A program made the translations under genes and the position numbers. From Streptomyces lincolnensis (GTDB taxonomy: Bacteria; Actinomycetota; Actinomycetes; Streptomycetales; Streptomycetaceae): a DNA stretch of 35,924 bases. The stretch spans positions 1 through 35,924 of the forward strand of contig NZ_JAIHON010000032.1 in NCBI RefSeq assembly GCF_021173675.1. The letters run 5' to 3'. Below the pieces are notes generated by a model that ran no database searches, was not told the DNA's origin, and worked only from the letters and a program-made list of their open reading frames with translations. Shown piece after piece: positions 15,354 through 25,237 of the stretch (positions within the stretch are counted from its first letter, which is position 1; each line of letters starts with the position of its first letter).

Positions 15354-16727
15354 ATGAAGACCTACGATGCGTCCCCCTCCGCCCCTCCCCCCAGGCATCG
15401 CTGGTGGTCCCGGGTCGCCGGCGTGATGGCGGCGGCCCTGGCGATCGGCATGCTCGCCGTGGTGAATCCGGCGCCCGCCGCGGCGGCGACGGTGGACACC
15501 AACGCCTGGTACGTCCTGGTCAACCGCAACAGCGGCAAGGCGCTGGACGTCTCCGGCGCGGCCACCACCGACGGCGCGCGGGCCGGCCAGTGGACGCGCA
15601 ACGACGGAACCAGCCAGCAGTGGCAGTTCGTGGACTCCGGCGGCGGCTTCTACCGCCTCAAGGCCCGGCACTCGGGCAAGGTTCTCGACGTGGCCGGCGC
15701 CTCGACCGCGGACGGCGCCGCGATCCAGCAGTGGGCCGACCACAACGGGGCCAACCAGCAGTTCCGCCTGGCCGACTCCGACGCGGGCCACGTCCGGCTG
15801 ATCAACCGCACCAGCAGCAAGGCGGTCGAGGTGCAGGGCGCCTCCACCGCCGACGGCGGCAACGTCGTCCAGTACTCCGACTGGAACGGCGCCAACCAGC
15901 AATGGCAGATGATCAAGCTGTCGTCCGGTGGCGGCGCCGGCGCGTGCGGCAGCGCCCCGACGCTGACGAGCGGCACGCACACGATCCAGAGCGGCGGCAA
16001 GAGCCGCAGCTTCATCCTCAGGGTGCCCGCCAACTACGACAACAACCGCCCCTACCGGCTGATCTTCGCGTTCCACTGGCGGGGCGGAACCGCCGGCGAC
16101 GTGGCCTCGGGCGGCACGAGCGGGAACGCCTGGTCCTACTACGGCCAACAGGAACAGTCGAACAACAGCGCGATCCTCGTCGCCCCCCAGGGCCTCGGCA
16201 ACGGCTGGGCCAATTCGGGCGGTGAGGACGTCACCTTCGTCGACGACATGATCCGGCGCATCGAGGGCGGCCTCTGTGTCAACCCGGCACAGCGTTTCGC
16301 CACCGGATTCAGCTGGGGCGGCGGCATGAGCTACGCACTCGCATGCAGCCGCGCCAACGCCTTCAGGGCCGTCGCGGTCATCTCCGGCGCTCAGATCAGC
16401 GGATGCAGCGGCGGCACCCAGCCCATCGCCTACTTCGGAATCCACGGCATCAGCGACAACGTCCTCAACATCGGGCAAGGACGGTCCCTGCGCGACAAGT
16501 TCGTCAGCAACAACGGCTGCGCCTCCCAGAGCCCGCGCGAGCCCGCGCCCGGCAGCCGAACGCACATCACCACCACCTACTCCGGCTGCCGCGCCGGATA
16601 CCCGGTCCAATGGGCCGCGTTCGACGGCGGCCACATCCCCGGTCCGGTCGACGGCTCCTCCGGCGAAAGCGGCGTCACCACCTGGACCAAAGCAGAGATC
16701 TGGAGGTTCTTCGCACAGTTCCAGTGA
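15354..16727 (+). CDS. Secreted CE1/PHB-depolymerase-like feruloyl or acetyl-xylan esterase with N-terminal ricin-type domain
   Basis: 457 aa from ATG 15354 with AAAGGG upstream. Signal peptide about 1-44 (WWSRVAGVMAAALAIGMLAV...AAA). Residues about 45-190 are a ricin-type trefoil very similar to that of the GH62 protein in this window. After a Gly-rich linker (SSGGGAGA), residues about 197-457 are a CE1-like alpha/beta hydrolase: nucleophile Ser320 in TGFSWGGGMSYAL, FDGGHIPG with His427, and cysteines likely paired. This Streptomyces architecture fits feruloyl or acetyl-xylan esterases. It follows the xylanase in an apparent operon ended by the hairpin at 16743. Ferulate versus acetate specificity is not decidable here. 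Confidence 0.93.
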   Translation: MKTYDASPSAPPPRHRWWSRVAGVMAAALAIGMLAVVNPAPAAAATVDTNAWYVLVNRNSGKALDVSGAATTDGARAGQWTRNDGTSQQWQFVDSGGGFYRLKARHSGKVLDVAGASTADGAAIQQWADHNGANQQFRLADSDAGHVRLINRTSSKAVEVQGASTADGGNVVQYSDWNGANQQWQMIKLSSGGGAGACGSAPTLTSGTHTIQSGGKSRSFILRVPANYDNNRPYRLIFAFHWRGGTAGDVASGGTSGNAWSYYGQQEQSNNSAILVAPQGLGNGWANSGGEDVTFVDDMIRRIEGGLCVNPAQRFATGFSWGGGMSYALACSRANAFRAVAVISGAQISGCSGGTQPIAYFGIHGISDNVLNIGQGRSLRDKFVSNNGCASQSPREPAPGSRTHITTTYSGCRAGYPVQWAAFDGGHIPGPVDGSSGESGVTTWTKAEIWRFFAQFQ

Positions 16728-16742
16728 CAGACCCGCACCACT

Positions 16743-16773
16743 GAGTGGAGCCAGGATGATCCTGGCTCCACTC
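16743..16773 (+). terminator. Perfect hairpin terminator after the xylanase-esterase operon
   Basis: A 31-bp perfect inverted repeat, 15-bp arms around one central G (a 14-bp stem with a 3-nt loop in practice), starting 16 bp after the esterase stop. Confidence 0.9.
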
Positions 16774-16789
16774 GGCTGCCGCCGGGTTC

Positions 16790-17221
16790 TTGTCCCTTCA
16801 ACAACTGCGGCACACCCGAGCCAAGTCGGCGCGGGGTCAGCCCGAGGTCGGCCGCCTCGCCGAGCGTGCCCGGATCGCCCGCGACCTGCACGACACGCTC
16901 GCCCAGGAACTCGCCGGCAACAGCATGCTCCTCCAGGCCGCCGCCTTCGATTTCGACCGTCGCCCCGACCTCCCCAGGACCCAGGTCCGTGCGGTCGTTG
17001 ACGCGCTCGGCACCAACCTCGCCGAAACCCGCACCATCATCGGCGATCTCACCCCACCCGCCCTGGAGCACGACGGCCTCTCCACCACACTGCGCACCCT
17101 CTGCGCCCGGGACACGGCCACGCCCTCGCGAGTGGTGTTCCGCGCCGAGGGCGAGCCGGGCGACCTGCCCCCGCGACCGAGCCGCCTCCCTGCTCCACAT
17201 CGCCCAGGGCCTGGTCGAGCT
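16790..17221 (+). pseudogene. Truncated NarL/DesK-type sensor histidine kinase
   Basis: Only a HisKA_3 dimerisation domain and the edge of the ATPase domain remain. Frame 2 reads LAERARIARDLHDTLAQELA with the phosphoacceptor His in DLHDT, then ETRTIIGDLTPPALEHDGLS. Near 17170 the homologous reading shifts to frame 3 (DRAASLLHIAQGLVE) and is then lost: no N, G1 or G2 box follows. The sensor part is missing upstream and the match begins right after the terminator hairpin. Inactive; the cognate LuxR-type regulator is absent. Confidence 0.75.
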
Positions 17222-17702
17222 TCGCCGCGGCGTGCTCTGCGGGGAGACGGGCGAGGTGATGGCGGGCATCATCGTCCTGCTGTCCCCCGTTACGCCACCG
17301 GTTCGGCGCGGCGCGCGTGTAGGTGACGTGTCTTGGGACACTGCCCACTGCAGGTGCGTACGCGGGTCCTGCAACGTTGCGATGCCTTTCGCTGAAACGG
17401 TGTCAAAGTCGTCGCCCCGTCGAAGACGCGACTGTGCTCACGCCGCCCGAAGGACGGAGCTCCGCCTCACATCCGGCGCCGCTCCCCACACCCGCGGCGA
17501 AGCACAGTAGGCGTGAGATAGTGTTTTCTGTCGGGCCGGAGTGGGCGAGGCAACACGTATCCGGCTCGCGCACAGCAGCGCGGGCGCCCACCCCTCTGGT
17601 CCAGGCTTCCACCCTCCACACTCTTCGGAGGCGCAGTACCCACTCGTGAGCGCCCTCGACATACCTGTCGCACCGGGGAGTTACCCATGAAAGGTGAGTC
17701 TC
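17222..17702 (+). promoter_or_regulatory. Long leader region of ilvC (481 bp)
   Basis: No intact gene. It holds a perfect palindrome GCAACGTTGC (17371-17380), related to the core of the operator between the secreted paralogues. I looked for a branched-chain-rich leader peptide or a T-box and saw neither. The ribosome site AAAGGTGAG lies just before ATG 17703. Confidence 0.45.
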
Positions 17703-18701
<999 letters not shown>

Positions 18702-18747
18702 GTCCTCGGTCCGTGGCTGACGGGCCCCGCGATCTGAAAGTGCCGCG

Positions 18748-18771
18748 TCCGCCCGGTTCGGTCCGGGCGGA
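18748..18771 (+). terminator. Hairpin terminator after ilvC
   Basis: Perfect 9-bp stem TCCGCCCGG / CCGGGCGGA with loop TTCGGT, 46 bp after the ilvC stop. The remaining part of the 316-bp gap up to the GNAT gene shows no gene I can support. Confidence 0.75.
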
Positions 18772-19017
18772 GGCAGCACGGTCGGGGAAGGGCAGCGGGG
18801 ACTTGGCTCCTCCCCCGGTCCGGGTGCTCCCTCGGCTCATGACCGACGGACGATTCCGCGGGCCGCTTCGGCTGGGTGGTCGCGGCACTCGCGTGTGCCA
18901 CGGCCAAGGCGGTCATGACGGCGGTGCCTGCGAGCGCGAGGCTTAGCGCACATGGTGTGAAACAGTGGCAATCTTCGCCACCCTGGGCGGACAGAAGATG
19001 TGAAGAGGGGTGGGCTC

Positions 19018-19875
19018 ATGGCGCATGCAGCAAAGACGCCTGGCGGGAGGCGGGATGATGAGGCGCGTGTTCCGAAGGCGGCTTCGGATCCGGACCTGTT
19101 GGTGTCGGTGTTCGCCAACTTCCGCCAGTACCTCGCGGGTTGGGGTGGTCCAAGCCCTCGTGTGCCCGGACTCGACCTGTTTCGCAGCGGGCTTCTCACC
19201 CCGCAGTTCAACGGGGTGACGCGCGTGCGGTCGGTGTCCTCGATCGAGCGGTCCGCGGCCGCCGCCCGGGAGACGTTGGCGGACCTTCCCTGGTGGTGGT
19301 GGGTCGGTGCGGACAGCTCGGACGCCACTGCCGACGCCTTGCGGCGCCAGGGCGCGGAACAACTCGCCGTACTCCCGGTGATGGTGCGGCATCTCGATCG
19401 GCCAGCCGAATCGGCGGAACCGGGGGCGGCCCTCACCGCGGACGGTACGGCCGACGTAGCAGGCCTGCGCGTGGAGACTGTCCGGGACGGGGAACGGCTG
19501 GCGGAGCTGGTCGGCACGTACCGGGCGTCGATGGGCGTCTCCCCCGCCCTGGAGGCCGAGATGGTGCGCATCGAGGCGCAGCGCGAGGACAGTGCGGACA
19601 TCATCCGGTTGGCGGCGGTCCTGGACGGCCGGGTGGTCGGTTCGACGGTGGTCATCACCGCACACGGGGTGGCCGGAATCTTCCTGGTGCATGTGGCGCA
19701 GGAGAACCGCCGCCAGGGCATCGGTACGGCGTTGACGGTGGCAGCGCTCCGGCACGGCCGGCGGCGGGGGATGCGCTCCGCGGCGCTCGTGGCGAGCCCG
19801 ATGGGGGAACCGCTGTACCGGCGCTTCGGCTTCACGGCGGTGTCCGAGTACCGTCTGTTCGCCTTTCCGGCCTGA
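19018..19875 (+). CDS. GNAT-family N-acetyltransferase
   Basis: 285 aa from ATG 19018, behind GAGGGG; a GTG 18 bp upstream is in frame but less favoured. The GNAT fold occupies the C-terminal half: IIRLAAVLDGRVVGSTVVI, then motif A VHVAQENRRQGIGTALTVAAL (Q/RxxGxG/A acetyl-CoA loop) and YRRFGFTAVSEYRLF. The N-terminal 140 residues (FANFRQYLAGWGG...PWWWWVGADSS) form a separate domain, as in GNATs with a degenerate N-terminal repeat. Substrate unknown. It converges on the MarR gene 40 bp away. Confidence 0.85.
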   Translation: MAHAAKTPGGRRDDEARVPKAASDPDLLVSVFANFRQYLAGWGGPSPRVPGLDLFRSGLLTPQFNGVTRVRSVSSIERSAAAARETLADLPWWWWVGADSSDATADALRRQGAEQLAVLPVMVRHLDRPAESAEPGAALTADGTADVAGLRVETVRDGERLAELVGTYRASMGVSPALEAEMVRIEAQREDSADIIRLAAVLDGRVVGSTVVITAHGVAGIFLVHVAQENRRQGIGTALTVAALRHGRRRGMRSAALVASPMGEPLYRRFGFTAVSEYRLFAFPA

Positions 19876-19915
19876 GCTGCCACCCGAACGAGGGCGAGAA
19901 GAGGGGCGCTGTTCG

Positions 19916-20404
19916 TCAGCGAGCGGGGACGGAGCCGGTCGGACGAGCGCGGGCCACCGCCGCGTCGCCCGCGCTACCGCAGAGGTAGCGCAGCAGCTCC
20001 TGGTCCGTCCCCTCGACGCCGAATTCTCGTACGGCCTGCTCGATCGCCTGGCGCAGCAGGGGCGCGCCCGCCCGCAGTACGTGGTGTGCGACGGTGGTCA
20101 GTTCGATCTCGATGCTCCGCCGGTCGCGCGACGACGTGTGCGTGGTGATCAGGCCGCGGTCCTGCAGGCGGGTCACCAGGCGGCTGGTGGCGGACTGGCT
20201 CAGCCCTATGCCGTTGGCCAGGTCGTTCAGGTACAGCAACCCCGTTCCGGCCCGCATCCCCTCGTTCAGGGTGCGAAGGGCGTAGAACTCGCTGACTCCC
20301 AGGCCGAGTTGCTGGTGGAGGACGCGCTCCATGCCGGCCTCGATGCGACGGTGGACACGGGTCAGCCTGTTCCACTGCTCGATCAACGTGGCATCGTCGT
20401 TCAC
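19916..20404 (-). CDS. MarR-family transcriptional regulator
   Basis: 162 aa from GTG 20404; GGGAGGG upstream of this codon decides it over an in-frame GTG 24 bp earlier. Winged HTH typical of MarR: LGVSEFYALRTLNE, recognition helix region IGLSQSATSRLVTRLQDRGLI, and wing TSSRDRRSIEIELT with the conserved D-x-R-x-x. Dimerisation helices flank it. MarR proteins are usually repressors released by small aromatic or oxidant ligands. No palindrome was found in its 142-bp upstream gap to the ECF gene, so targets are open. Confidence 0.88.
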   Translation of the reverse strand: MNDDATLIEQWNRLTRVHRRIEAGMERVLHQQLGLGVSEFYALRTLNEGMRAGTGLLYLNDLANGIGLSQSATSRLVTRLQDRGLITTHTSSRDRRSIEIELTTVAHHVLRAGAPLLRQAIEQAVREFGVEGTDQELLRYLCGSAGDAAVARARPTGSVPAR

Positions 20405-20546
20405 GGCGGTGCCCTCCCTGCTGTCCACGGTCCGACTGCTTGCTGCCGGGACGGCGTCCCGGGAGGAGAGCGCGGCACGTCAGCCGCCGGCGCTCGCCCG
20501 CACCAGGTAGACAGGGTCGCGGCCTCCGTTGTGACAGCGGAGGGCT

Positions 20547-21254
20547 CTAGTCGCATGTACTCCGCGCCGAACGATGGACCCCGTTCTCCTCGACGAGGGC
20601 TCGCACGAGGCAGTCCAGGTCGCCGGTGCCGGCCGCGGTCCGGAACGCGGTGACGAGGCGGCGGTGCGACTCGACGGGGACCGGGCGCTCGCGGTCGCTG
20701 TCGAGGCGGGCCTTGGCGCGGTGGACCACCACGCGCGCGTGCGGGGCACTGATCCGCAGCAGCTTCGCGAGGTCGGAGTAGGCGTAACCGAAGCCCTTGC
20801 GCAGCACGTACGCGGCCAGCCGGTCGGGGGTCAGCCTGGCCATGAGCAGGGCCAGGGCCGCTTCGAGCGCCGCGGTCCGCTCGGCGTGCAGCAGGGGGTC
20901 GTGGGCGGAGTCGTCACCGAGTTCGGCCAGCTGCGGATCGGCGGGCGTCTCGTGACGGTGTCTCCCGGACTGGATGACGTTGATGGCCAGGCGGGTGGTG
21001 GCCGTGGTCAGGAACGCGCCCGGCTTCTTGATCTCCGCGCGGTGGGCGAGCTGCCAGCGCAACCACACCTCCTGGAGCACGTCCTCGGCCCCGGAGACGT
21101 CGCCGACGATCCGGTAGGCGATGCGGAACAGTCGTGTGCGATGGGCCAGGAAGTGGTCGAGGGCGATGTCCAGGTCGGCCCCGGCGGGCCCGTCGGCCGG
21201 CCGCACGTCCGGCAGGACGGCCGGTGACTTCATATCTGGACTGGGCGCGTGCAT
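20547..21254 (-). CDS. ECF-type RNA polymerase sigma factor (ECF41-like core, no C-terminal extension)
   Basis: 235 aa from ATG 21254 behind AAAGAGGAG; the open frame further upstream has no ribosome site. Sigma-2: DHFLAHRTRLFRIAYRIV, AEDVLQEVWLRW. Sigma-4: LTPDRLAAYVLRKGFGYAYSDLAKLLRIS. Relatives of this type continue about 100 aa into a SnoaL-like domain that tunes activity; here the protein stops soon after TGDLDCLVRALVEE, where that domain would begin. Downstream DNA to the MarR gene shows no convincing SnoaL sequence. No anti-sigma gene is adjacent. Lies downstream of the first LAL gene, separated by a terminator-like hairpin. Confidence 0.87.
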   Translation of the reverse strand: MHAPSPDMKSPAVLPDVRPADGPAGADLDIALDHFLAHRTRLFRIAYRIVGDVSGAEDVLQEVWLRWQLAHRAEIKKPGAFLTTATTRLAINVIQSGRHRHETPADPQLAELGDDSAHDPLLHAERTAALEAALALLMARLTPDRLAAYVLRKGFGYAYSDLAKLLRISAPHARVVVHRAKARLDSDRERPVPVESHRRLVTAFRTAAGTGDLDCLVRALVEENGVHRSARSTCD

Positions 21255-21348
21255 CGGGGCTCCTCTTTCGCGAACGGCGCCCTTGAGGGCGTTGGTTCCA
21301 CCCTCCGTCCGCGGCACCCCCCGCCGCGCCCTTGGTTTCCGTAGTCCG

Positions 21349-21379
21349 GTCCGTAGGGCCCCCGGATTCCCCTACGGAC
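21349..21379 (-). terminator. Hairpin terminator after the first LAL gene
   Basis: Perfect 10-bp arms GTCCGTAGGG / CCCTACGGAC with an 11-nt loop, ending 3 bp from the LAL stop codon on the minus strand. Confidence 0.8.
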
Positions 21380-21381
21380 GC

Positions 21382-24195
21382 TCAGCCCGCGCGCATCATG
21401 TCCTCGTCGTCGGCGCTCCCGGACAGCGTGCGCTTGAGGGCACCGGGCAGGGCGCGGCGGGAGTTGATCCCGAGCTTCGTGTACACCTTCCGCAGGTGCC
21501 ACTCGACGGTGTGCGGGCTGATGAACAGCTCCGCGCCGATCTTCACGTTCGTGAGGCCGGCCGCGGCGAGCGCGGCGACCTGGGACTCCTGGGGAGTGAG
21601 TGCGCTCGCCGCTCTGGACTCCCGTGCCCTGACCTCCTCGCCGGTGGCGAGCAGTTCGCGGCGGGCCCGTTCGGCGAATGCCTGTGCCGGCATCCCGTCG
21701 AACATCTCGTGGGCCGTGCGCAGGTGCTCGCGGGCCAGCGCTCGGCGGTTGGAGCGGCGCAGCCACTCCCCGTACAGCAGGTGGGTGCGCGCCACCTCGA
21801 CGGTCACGCCGCCCCGCCCGAACTCCTTGATCGCGGTCCGGTACAGGCTGTCCGCCTCGTCACCGTCGGCGAGCAGTGCCCGGCTGCGGGCGGCGGCGCC
21901 GCGGGCCCAGCCGGAGTCGGCGGCGCGGGTGAGGTCCACCAGCCGCTCCAACGAGTCCCTGGCCTGGTCGAGTTCACCGCAGCGGGTGGCGGCCTCGATG
22001 TGTTCGACCAGGGAGAGGCCGGTGAAGTTGAACCCGTCGTGGTCGATGCCGACGCGAGCGGCCCGCAGTGCCTCCTCATAGCGTGCCAGGCCGTTGTAGA
22101 GCACGCCCTGGATGTAGCCCATGGCGCCCAGCAGGGACACCTCGCCCCGCTGGTCGGCGCTCTGCTTGGCTTCCTCTACGATGCCGGCGGCGACGTCCGC
22201 CTCGCCCCGCCAAGCCGCCAGCACCAGGGTCGCGTACTTGTGCGGTGCGTGGCCGGTCGCGGCGGCGAGCGCGTCGGCTTCGTCGATCAGTCTGGCGGCT
22301 TGGGCGAAGTCGCCGTAGTGGATGTGCACCCCGCCGGCATAGATGAGGGCCGGGGGCAGCGCGCCGAGGGCTCCTATGTCACGGGCGAGGCGTACCGCGC
22401 GGCTCGACAGGGTGTCCCAGGCGTGCAGGTCCCAGGCGTAGTGGATGAACGCCTCCAGCGCGACCGGTGCCAACAGCAGCCAGCGCACGGTCGCCTCCCG
22501 GGTGGGGAGCTCTTCGTGGGCCAGCAGGTCCAGGGCGCCGCGCAGCGCCGGGAGGCCCTGCTCGTATCCGTCCGCGATGAGCGCGGAGACACCCTCCAGG
22601 AGCAGGTCGGCGGCCTCGGAGCCGGAAGAGGGCGCGCCCGAGCCGCGGGCCGCGATCGCGGCGGCGCGAGCGCCGGTGGGGCCGTGCACGCGGCCCCCGA
22701 AGATGATCGCGCTGATCGCCTCCAGGTAGGTCTCCCGGGCCAGCGGCGATGCGGCGGCGGTGAACTGCTCGGCGGCGTCGAGGAGCAGGGGCGCCGCTTC
22801 GTCGCTGCGGCTGCGGGCGAAGAGGATCCTGGCCCGCAGTCGTGCCAGGCGGGCACGGTCCAGGGCGCTCAGGGGGCACAGTTCGGCAACCGTCGCGAGC
22901 TCCGTGGCGCGGTCCGGCGCGGCGGCCGAGAAGTGTGCCTCCGCCGCCGCCATGGCGCGGCGGCCTCGTTGTCCACGGTCCGGCGTCACTTCGGCGGCGC
23001 GTTCGAGGAGTACCGCCTCGGCCGCGATGCCGCCGCGTTGCCGCGCGCGGTCGGCCGCTCGTTCCAGTCCCGCGGCCACCTCCTCGTCCGGTCCGTCCGC
23101 GGCATGGGCGGCGTGCCAGGCGCGGCGGTCGGGGTCCAGGACCGGGTCCGTGGCCTCGGCGAGCGCCCGGTGCACGGCCCGGCGTTCGGCCGGTGCGGCA
23201 CCGTGGTAGACCGCCGACCGGACCAGCGGGTGCCGGAACCGTACGGACTCACCGAACTCGATGAGGCCGACGGCCATGGCCGGAGCCGCATGGGGCGTGA
23301 TCTTGAGCGAAGCGGCCGCCCGGGCCAGCAGGCGGGCGTCGCCGACCGGTTCGGCCGCGGCGATCAGCAGCAGCGTCCGGGTCGCCTCCGGCAGGGACGT
23401 GAGCCGGCCGGCGAAGTCCCGTTCCACACGACTGGCGACCGGCCCGTGCACGGCCGGACGGCTGGACGAGTCCAGGCCGTAGGCCAGTTCGGCCGCGCTA
23501 CGGCCTCGGGAGAACTCAAGCAGCGCGAGGGGGTTGCCGTGCATCTCGGCCACGAACCGGTCCCGCAGCCGCGTCTCCAGTCGTCCGCCGACCGCGGTTT
23601 CGAGGAGTTCTCCGGCGGCGGCGGTGTCGAGGCCGCCGATCCGCAGCGCCGGCAGGCCATTGAGCGCGGCCCGCCCTTCGGGGTCGCGGACCGCGAAGAC
23701 CATCGCGACCGCCTCGGCGAGCAGCCTTCGCGCCACGAATTCCAGAGTCTGCAGGGAGACCTGGTCCAGCCACTGGGCGTCGTCGACCAGCACGAGCACC
23801 GGTCGGGTCTCCGAGGCGCGGGTGAGGAGGGTCAGTACGGCGAGGCCGACGAGGAAGCGGTCGGGCGGGTCGCCGGCTGCCATGCCGAACGCCACGCGCA
23901 GGGCGTCGCGTTGCGGTTCGGGCAGCGCGTCGAGCTCGTTCAGGAACGGTGCGCACAGTTGGTGGAGGCTCGCGTAGGGCAGCTCCATGTCGGCCTCGAT
24001 GCCGTGTGCCCAGGTCACCTTCACCCGGGACGCCTGCTCGGCCACGTACCGCAGCAGCACGGACTTCCCGATGCCGGCCTCGCCGCGGATCACCAGGACC
24101 CGGGACCCGCCGTCGCGGAGGTCGACCAGCAGGTCGTCGAGTGCCGTGCACTCGCGGTGCCGGCCGACCAGGTCCGGAAGCGGGCTCGCGATCAT
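21382..24195 (-). CDS. LAL-family (large ATP-binding LuxR) transcriptional regulator 1
   Basis: 937 aa from ATG 24195 with AAGGAG upstream. N-terminal AAA/STAND ATPase: Walker A GEAGIGKS at 38-45, Walker B VLVLVDDAQWLD at about 133-144. A long helical TPR-like middle follows. C-terminal LuxR HTH about 868-930: LTPQESQVAALAAAGLTNVK...SPHTVEWHLRKVYTKLG. All parts intact. LAL proteins are usually ATP-dependent activators of secondary metabolism or sugar catabolism. Paralogous to the LAL at 26950 with Walker motifs at the same residue numbers, which supports both start choices. A motif shared with the XRE promoter lies about 100 bp upstream. Confidence 0.94.
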   Translation of the reverse strand: MIASPLPDLVGRHRECTALDDLLVDLRDGGSRVLVIRGEAGIGKSVLLRYVAEQASRVKVTWAHGIEADMELPYASLHQLCAPFLNELDALPEPQRDALRVAFGMAAGDPPDRFLVGLAVLTLLTRASETRPVLVLVDDAQWLDQVSLQTLEFVARRLLAEAVAMVFAVRDPEGRAALNGLPALRIGGLDTAAAGELLETAVGGRLETRLRDRFVAEMHGNPLALLEFSRGRSAAELAYGLDSSSRPAVHGPVASRVERDFAGRLTSLPEATRTLLLIAAAEPVGDARLLARAAASLKITPHAAPAMAVGLIEFGESVRFRHPLVRSAVYHGAAPAERRAVHRALAEATDPVLDPDRRAWHAAHAADGPDEEVAAGLERAADRARQRGGIAAEAVLLERAAEVTPDRGQRGRRAMAAAEAHFSAAAPDRATELATVAELCPLSALDRARLARLRARILFARSRSDEAAPLLLDAAEQFTAAASPLARETYLEAISAIIFGGRVHGPTGARAAAIAARGSGAPSSGSEAADLLLEGVSALIADGYEQGLPALRGALDLLAHEELPTREATVRWLLLAPVALEAFIHYAWDLHAWDTLSSRAVRLARDIGALGALPPALIYAGGVHIHYGDFAQAARLIDEADALAAATGHAPHKYATLVLAAWRGEADVAAGIVEEAKQSADQRGEVSLLGAMGYIQGVLYNGLARYEEALRAARVGIDHDGFNFTGLSLVEHIEAATRCGELDQARDSLERLVDLTRAADSGWARGAAARSRALLADGDEADSLYRTAIKEFGRGGVTVEVARTHLLYGEWLRRSNRRALAREHLRTAHEMFDGMPAQAFAERARRELLATGEEVRARESRAASALTPQESQVAALAAAGLTNVKIGAELFISPHTVEWHLRKVYTKLGINSRRALPGALKRTLSGSADDEDMMRAG

Positions 24196-24291
24196 CAGAC
24201 GTGGCTCCTTGGGAGGACCGGGACGGGAGCTCCCCCATCGGTTGGAGGAAAGGACCCTTGTCACGATACCCGGAAGAGTGTCCACACCTTG

Positions 24292-24309
24292 TGTTCATAC
24301 AGTGTGATG
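24292..24309 (+). promoter_or_regulatory. Operator-like motif upstream of LAL 1
   Basis: TGTTCATACAGTGTGATG, 13 of its first 14 bases identical to the motif in the XRE promoter (25238-25255, opposite strand). It lies about 100 bp upstream of the LAL 1 start, in the 160-bp gap after the XRE gene. Confidence 0.55.
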
Positions 24310-24355
24310 CAGTCCACGTGAACCAGCCTCGCGGAGCTGTCACGCCCGCGTTCAT

Positions 24356-25186
24356 CTACATCACCGGCAGGAGGGACAGCAGCCGGAGGTTGGTGTGGCT
24401 CTCGGTTCCCGGCGTCGCGGTGTACACCACGAGCCGCTGGGACCGGTCGGGGTCGACCAGTGTCTGGCAGTGCAGTTCGAGGGGCCCGACCTGCGGGTGG
24501 TGGAAGCGCTTCGTGGCGCAGTGCGGCCCCAGCACGGGGCGCTCCCGCCAGATGGCGGCGAACTCCGGGCTCTCCCCGTTCAGTGCGTCCACGAGTTCGG
24601 CGGCACGCGAGTCGCGACCGTCGCGGGAGTAGACGCTGTGGAGGTCCGCCACCATCAGGCGGCTCTGCTCGGCGTGGTCCTGTTCGGGGTGGGCGAGGCG
24701 GGCTCCGGGATCCGTGAACCACCGGTAGTGGGAGCTGCGCGCCAGTCCGGTGTGGGCCGTCTGATCCCCCAGCAGCGCCACGGCGGGATCCGTCTGCCTC
24801 AGTGTCTCGCCCAGGTGGTTCATCACCTGGGCGGGCGTGTCTCCCAGCCGGTCCAGGATGCGCGACATTCCTGGGGCGATGTGGTCACCGCCCGGCGCAC
24901 GGCGCGGCAGCGCCTGACCGGCGAGTTGGAAGAGGAGGTCGCGCTCTTCCGGCGACAGGTGCAGTCCGCGGGCGATCGCGGCCAGCATCTGCTCCGAGGG
25001 GTTGGGGCCGCGCGGCTGCTCGAGCCGGCCGTAGTAGTCGACCGACATGTCGCACAGCGCCGCGACCTCCTCGCGGCGCAGCCCTCCGGTGCGCCTGCGG
25101 CGGCCGCGGGGCAGCCCGACGTCCTCGGGTTGAAGTGCCTCGCGGCGGGCTCGCAGGAAGGCGGCCAGTGCCGCGCGGTCTGCCAT
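24356..25186 (-). CDS. XRE-family regulator with MmyB-like ligand-binding domain
   Basis: 276 aa from ATG 25186; AAAGGA is 5-6 nt upstream. N-terminal HTH about 8-85: FLRARREALQPEDVGLP, GLRREEVAALCDMSVDYYGRLEQ, the classic signature of this Streptomyces family. Residues about 105-270 match the MmyB-like domain (YRWFTDPGAR, AELVDALNGESPEFAAIWRE, GPLELHCQTL), thought to bind a fatty-acid-like ligand. Such regulators usually sit beside an oxidoreductase whose product they sense; here an aldehyde dehydrogenase lies upstream. A -35-like TTGACA overlaps the dyad in its promoter, pointing to autoregulation. Confidence 0.92.
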   Translation of the reverse strand: MADRAALAAFLRARREALQPEDVGLPRGRRRRTGGLRREEVAALCDMSVDYYGRLEQPRGPNPSEQMLAAIARGLHLSPEERDLLFQLAGQALPRRAPGGDHIAPGMSRILDRLGDTPAQVMNHLGETLRQTDPAVALLGDQTAHTGLARSSHYRWFTDPGARLAHPEQDHAEQSRLMVADLHSVYSRDGRDSRAAELVDALNGESPEFAAIWRERPVLGPHCATKRFHHPQVGPLELHCQTLVDPDRSQRLVVYTATPGTESHTNLRLLSLLPVM

Positions 25187-25237
25187 GGTTGTCCTTTCGC
25201 ACGCGACCGCAGGACACAGTCGGTACGCAGTCTGTCT

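Noticed and set aside
17222..17702. T-box or leader-peptide attenuator before ilvC
   Set aside because: No Leu/Val/Ile-rich short ORF and no T-box-like conserved loop could be found by eye.
18790..18950. Signal-peptide-like minus-strand stretch (LSLALAGTAVMTALAVAHASA)
   Set aside because: No start codon with ribosome site precedes the hydrophobic run and no recognisable mature domain follows; at best a remnant.
21121..24321. A very long open frame on the plus strand opposite LAL 1
   Set aside because: GC-rich codon bias opens antisense frames; the product is low-complexity Arg/Gly/Val-rich, has no domain, and the minus strand gives a complete ATPase-TPR-HTH protein.
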